From: Methanosarcinales archaeon
Lineage (GTDB): Archaea > Halobacteriota > Syntropharchaeia > Alkanophagales > Methanospirareceae
DNA length: 8,178 nucleotides
Reading direction: 5' to 3'
Assembly: GCA_030621945.1 (NCBI GenBank)
Contig: JAUXGS010000034.1
Span: 1-8,178, forward strand
A program made the translations under genes and the position numbers. Within the stretch, counting starts at the first letter, position 1, and each line of letters begins with the position of its first letter. A model generated the notes under the pieces. That model was not told where the DNA came from, searched no databases, and saw nothing but the letters and a program-made list of their open reading frames with translations. Positions 6,186 through 8,178 of the stretch are shown in pieces.

Positions 6186-7403
6186 ATGATAACAATAGCG
6201 ATAGCCGGGAAGCCGAATTCTGGCAAATCATCCTTTTTTAAGGCTTCTACACTCGCAGATGTTGAAATAGCCGCGTACCCGTTCACAACTATCGCGCCCA
6301 ACACAGGGATTGCATACGTGAAGGTGAAATGCCCGTGCCAAGAAGAAGCGATTCAGCAGGAGATAGGAGGTGAAGGGTGTGGAAATTGCATTGATGGGTA
6401 TCGTTTCGTACCTGTGGAACTCCTCGATGTTGCGGGTCTGGTCAGAGGTGCACATGAAGGAAGGGGTTTAGGGAACGAATTTTTAGACGAACTCAGGCAG
6501 GCAGAAGCGATAATACATGTTGTAGACGCATCAGGAGGAACGGATGCGGATGGCAATGTGGTGGATGTCGGGAGTCATAACCCACTCGAAGATGTTAATT
6601 TCTTCAAAACTGAGTTGAACCTGTGGGTGTACGGGATAATAAAGCGGAATTGGAGGAAACTGGAGCGAAAGGCGGAATTGGAAGGAACGAAGATAGAGCG
6701 GTTGCTATCTGAACAATTAGCTGGCGTTGGAGTAACGGAAGAGCAAATAAAGATGGTTCTATTAGAATCCAGCAGTTTAGAGAGAGCTAACTATAGGTCC
6801 TGGACTGATGAGGACCTGAAAAATTTAGCTTATGCCATAATAAACCGGAGTAAAAGAATGCTTATTGCGGCTAACAAAGCTGATATTGCGCCTGAAGAGA
6901 ACATAAAGAAACTGAAAGACAAAAGCGAAAGCGAGGATGAAGAGCTGGTGATTCCCTGCTCTGCAGAGGCCGAACTTGCTTTGAGAACTGCCGCAAAGAA
7001 CAAGATTATAACCTATCTGCCTGGCGATACAGATTTTGAGATTTCTCATGAAGTCACGGAAAAGCAAAGAAAAGGACTGGAACGGATAAGAGAGTTTATT
7101 CATGCGTATGGCGGCGGCACAGGTGTTCAGAATATCATAAATCATGTGGTGTTTGATTTGTTAGATTACGTAGTTGCGTATCCGGTGGAGGACGAGCATA
7201 AGTTCAGTGATTCCGTAGGGAGAATCCTGCCAGATGCGTTTCTTTTGAAAAGAGGCAGCACAGCCAGAGACTTAGCCTTCGCGGTTCATTCTGACATCGG
7301 GGAGAGTTTTCTTTATGCTGTAAATGCGAGGACAAAACTCCGACTGGGTGAGAAACACGCATTGGAAGACAATGATATAATAAAGGTGGTTTATACAAGG
7401 TGA
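6186..7403 (+). CDS. ychF: YchF/Ola1-type translation-associated GTPase, archaeal MJ1332-like
   Basis: A cytosolic P-loop NTPase of the Obg/YchF group (COG0012), whose members bind ribosomes and are linked to translation and stress responses. Seen in 405 residues: G1 GKPNSGKS (8-15), the switch I region YPFTTIAPN (31-39), G3 DVAG (81-84) followed by the HEGRGLGNEFLDELRQA signature (90-106), G4 NKAD (230-233), G5-like CSA (258-260), and a C-terminal TGS domain (about 328-404) ending in GEKHALEDNDIIKVVYTR. NKAD is a canonical guanine-specifying motif, unlike the altered G4 of bacterial and human YchF/Ola1, which favours ATP, so GTP is the likely substrate. A four-cysteine cluster (C49, C51, C65, C68) lies between switch I and G3 and could bind metal or sense redox. 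Start: the ATG lies 6 nt after the UPF0147 stop, with a weak purine-rich GAGAAG overlapping that stop, suggesting translational coupling. Confidence 0.95.
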   Translation: MITIAIAGKPNSGKSSFFKASTLADVEIAAYPFTTIAPNTGIAYVKVKCPCQEEAIQQEIGGEGCGNCIDGYRFVPVELLDVAGLVRGAHEGRGLGNEFLDELRQAEAIIHVVDASGGTDADGNVVDVGSHNPLEDVNFFKTELNLWVYGIIKRNWRKLERKAELEGTKIERLLSEQLAGVGVTEEQIKMVLLESSSLERANYRSWTDEDLKNLAYAIINRSKRMLIAANKADIAPEENIKKLKDKSESEDEELVIPCSAEAELALRTAAKNKIITYLPGDTDFEISHEVTEKQRKGLERIREFIHAYGGGTGVQNIINHVVFDLLDYVVAYPVEDEHKFSDSVGRILPDAFLLKRGSTARDLAFAVHSDIGESFLYAVNARTKLRLGEKHALEDNDIIKVVYTR

Positions 7404-7414
7404 TGTAGTTGTAT

Positions 7415-7427
7415 AATCATGATTTTT
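7415..7427 (+). terminator. Possible terminator of the UPF0147-ychF operon
   Basis: A 10-bp palindrome, AATCATGATT (7415-7424), runs into a five-T tract (7423-7427), 12 nt after the ychF stop. Archaeal termination often uses T-rich tracts, so the T-run matters more than the short palindrome, which could form only a weak hairpin. Tentative. Confidence 0.35.
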
Positions 7428-7450
7428 GATACAAGATGCAATATACAGGA
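7427..7450 (+). repeat. Left heptamer array (three units of a GGATACA-like repeat)
   Basis: Read on the plus strand, three consecutive 7-bp units are TGATACA (7427-7433), AGATGCA (7434-7440) and ATATACA (7441-7447), followed by GGA (7448-7450). They match the array at 7551-7581 in inverted orientation. Two 8-bp blocks, 7428-7435 and 7443-7450, are exact reverse complements of 7559-7566 and 7551-7558. Confidence 0.7.
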
Positions 7451-7465
7451 AATTAAAATTCACAA

Positions 7466-7483
7466 GGTAAGCCTTAGCTTGCC
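7466..7483 (+). other. Hairpin inside the repeat-flanked core
   Basis: GGTAAGC (7466-7472) and GCTTGCC (7477-7483) can form a 7-bp stem with a CTTA loop. The third pair is a U-G wobble in a plus-strand RNA but a C-A mismatch in a minus-strand RNA, so the plus transcript folds better. On the minus strand the hairpin is followed by a T-rich stretch (7451-7465) and could help end the kinase transcript. The rest of 7451-7550 shows no open reading frame that I can support. Confidence 0.45.
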
Positions 7484-7550
7484 GAAATTCGAGTTGGAAC
7501 TATGAGGATAGGAGCCAGTTGAAGCTGTGGAATCTGGTCGTAAATCATAG

Positions 7551-7581
7551 TCCTGTATCTTGTATCCGGTATCCTGCATCC
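7551..7581 (-). repeat. Right heptamer array (four units of a GGATACA-like repeat)
   Basis: Read on the minus strand, starting at the base after the kinase stop codon, four 7-bp units are GGATGCA (7575-7581), GGATACC (7568-7574), GGATACA (7561-7567) and AGATACA (7554-7560), then GGA (7551-7553). The units differ from GGATACA by zero to two bases. The array faces the left array across 100 bp. Confidence 0.75.
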
Positions 7582-8178
7582 TCACGTAACCGGCAGCGTA
7601 AAACAGACCGTGCACTCCTTACCCTTCTCAGATTCTATCCAGATACGACCGCCGTGCACCTCGATTATTCGTTTCACGATTGCTAATCCCGCACCAGTGC
7701 CCTTGCCACCCGAGTCCACCTGGTAAAACAAATCGAACACTTTTTCATGCTGACCGGGATCAATTCCTATTCCGTTATCCTGCACAAAGAACACTCGCTC
7801 ACCGATGTCAATGCGATGCCCGATCTCTATCCTCGGATACGGCTGTTCGCCCCGGTAATTTATACCGTTTGTAATCAGGTTTACCAGCACCTCTGCTATC
7901 CGCATCCGGTCCACCTGAACAGTGGGGAAGTCCTCGGCTACGGAAACTTCAACGCCACTCGATTTTATCTGCTCTGTGGTCTGCGCCAGTGCATCTTTGA
8001 CAATTTCGTCAAATGACACATCCTCTGGTGGATTCACCATACGCCCGATGCGAGAGAGTTCCAGCGTGTCACTCAAAAGTTTGTCCATCTTTGTAGCGGC
8101 TTTATCTATAAACGTCAAATTGTCTTTCGCTCTTTCTACTTCATTCTGTGCTAAATCTGTTTGAACCATGTCGGTGAA
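7582..8178 (-). CDS. Sensor histidine kinase, C-terminal part (cut by right edge)
   Basis: The catalytic half of a two-component sensor kinase. The frame runs open to the right edge (FTD precedes the Met at 8169), and that Met lies inside the dimerisation helix, so the true start is outside the window. Numbering from this Met: the second helix of the HisKA domain (about 10-40, ending DTLELSRIGRMV), then a HATPase_c domain with N box NLITNGINY (97-105), G1 DNGIGI (131-136), F box FDLFYQ (145-150), G2 GKGTGAGLAI (155-164) and the terminal GGRIWIESEKGKECTVCFTLP (173-193). The ATP-binding residues look intact. The phospho-accepting His is not visible; in such kinases it would fall about 15-20 residues upstream of FTD, just beyond the edge. 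Sensor domains and partner regulator are unseen, so the signal is unknown. Its stop codon directly abuts the heptamer repeat array. Confidence 0.93.
   Translation of the reverse strand, partial: FTDMVQTDLAQNEVERAKDNLTFIDKAATKMDKLLSDTLELSRIGRMVNPPEDVSFDEIVKDALAQTTEQIKSSGVEVSVAEDFPTVQVDRMRIAEVLVNLITNGINYRGEQPYPRIEIGHRIDIGERVFFVQDNGIGIDPGQHEKVFDLFYQVDSGGKGTGAGLAIVKRIIEVHGGRIWIESEKGKECTVCFTLPVT

Noticed and set aside
7427..7581. CRISPR array
   Set aside because: Repeats are 7 bp, degenerate and directly adjacent without spacers, and the two groups face each other; no cas gene is in the window.
7427..7581. Insertion sequence or MITE with terminal inverted repeats
   Set aside because: The inverted arms fit loosely, but I see no target-site duplication and no transposase remnant, so I kept it as an unexplained repeat structure.
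7582..8178. Histidine kinase pseudogene lacking its phospho-accepting His
   Set aside because: The frame is open to the window edge and the visible part begins after the expected His position, so the absence is due to the window limit.
1..8178. tRNA, rRNA or other known RNA genes
   Set aside because: I looked through the intergenic gaps for tRNA-like arms and rRNA-like blocks and found none; almost all of the rest is coding.

Overview
The window carries a typical archaeal housekeeping gene set and almost certainly comes from an archaeon, most likely a euryarchaeote. Several families present are archaeal or archaeal-type: a UPF0147 protein, an MJ1332-like YchF GTPase, a dUTPase ending in an archaeal-style YQ-x-EN tail, a COG2263/METTL5-like rRNA methylase and a Clp1-type polynucleotide kinase. 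Promoter-like sequences are TATA boxes, some placed so that the mRNA would be nearly leaderless. The histidine kinase resembles those common in Methanosarcina and ANME-type genomes, so that group is a guess. No marker gene fixes the species.

Layout from left to right. Positions 3-377 hold an AT-rich hypothetical gene (+), probably cut by the left edge. It converges on hppA (395-2497, -), a K+-independent proton-pumping pyrophosphatase. A divergent promoter region (2498-2634) separates hppA from the METTL5-like methylase (2635-3231, +). That gene converges on dut (3290-3850, -). A second divergent region (3851-3970) leads to a CitG/MdcB-family gene (3971-4846, +), whose 3' end overlaps the polynucleotide kinase gene (4818-5780, -) tail to tail by 29 bp. 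A third divergent region (5781-5897), with a palindromic TATA element, leads to a two-gene operon of UPF0147 (5898-6179) and ychF (6186-7403), both +. The window ends with the C-terminal half of a sensor histidine kinase (7582-8178, -), cut by the right edge.

The genes work in different processes: energy conservation from pyrophosphate (hppA), nucleotide-pool sanitation (dut), rRNA/RNA modification and processing (METTL5-like, Clp1-like), ribosome-associated GTPase function (ychF and perhaps UPF0147), a triphosphoribosyl-dephospho-CoA-synthase-like enzyme of unknown purpose, and signal sensing. They alternate in strand and look like single-gene units, apart from UPF0147-ychF. I see no defence system, mobile element with a transposase, CRISPR array or RNA gene of a known class.

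The most unusual structure is in the 178-bp gap between ychF and the kinase. Two arrays of degenerate 7-bp units (consensus near GGATACA) face each other as inverted repeats around a ~100-bp core that has its own hairpin. The arms can pair in two 8-bp blocks, leaving a bulge of exactly one 7-nt unit. No gene-free stretch exceeds 300 bases.
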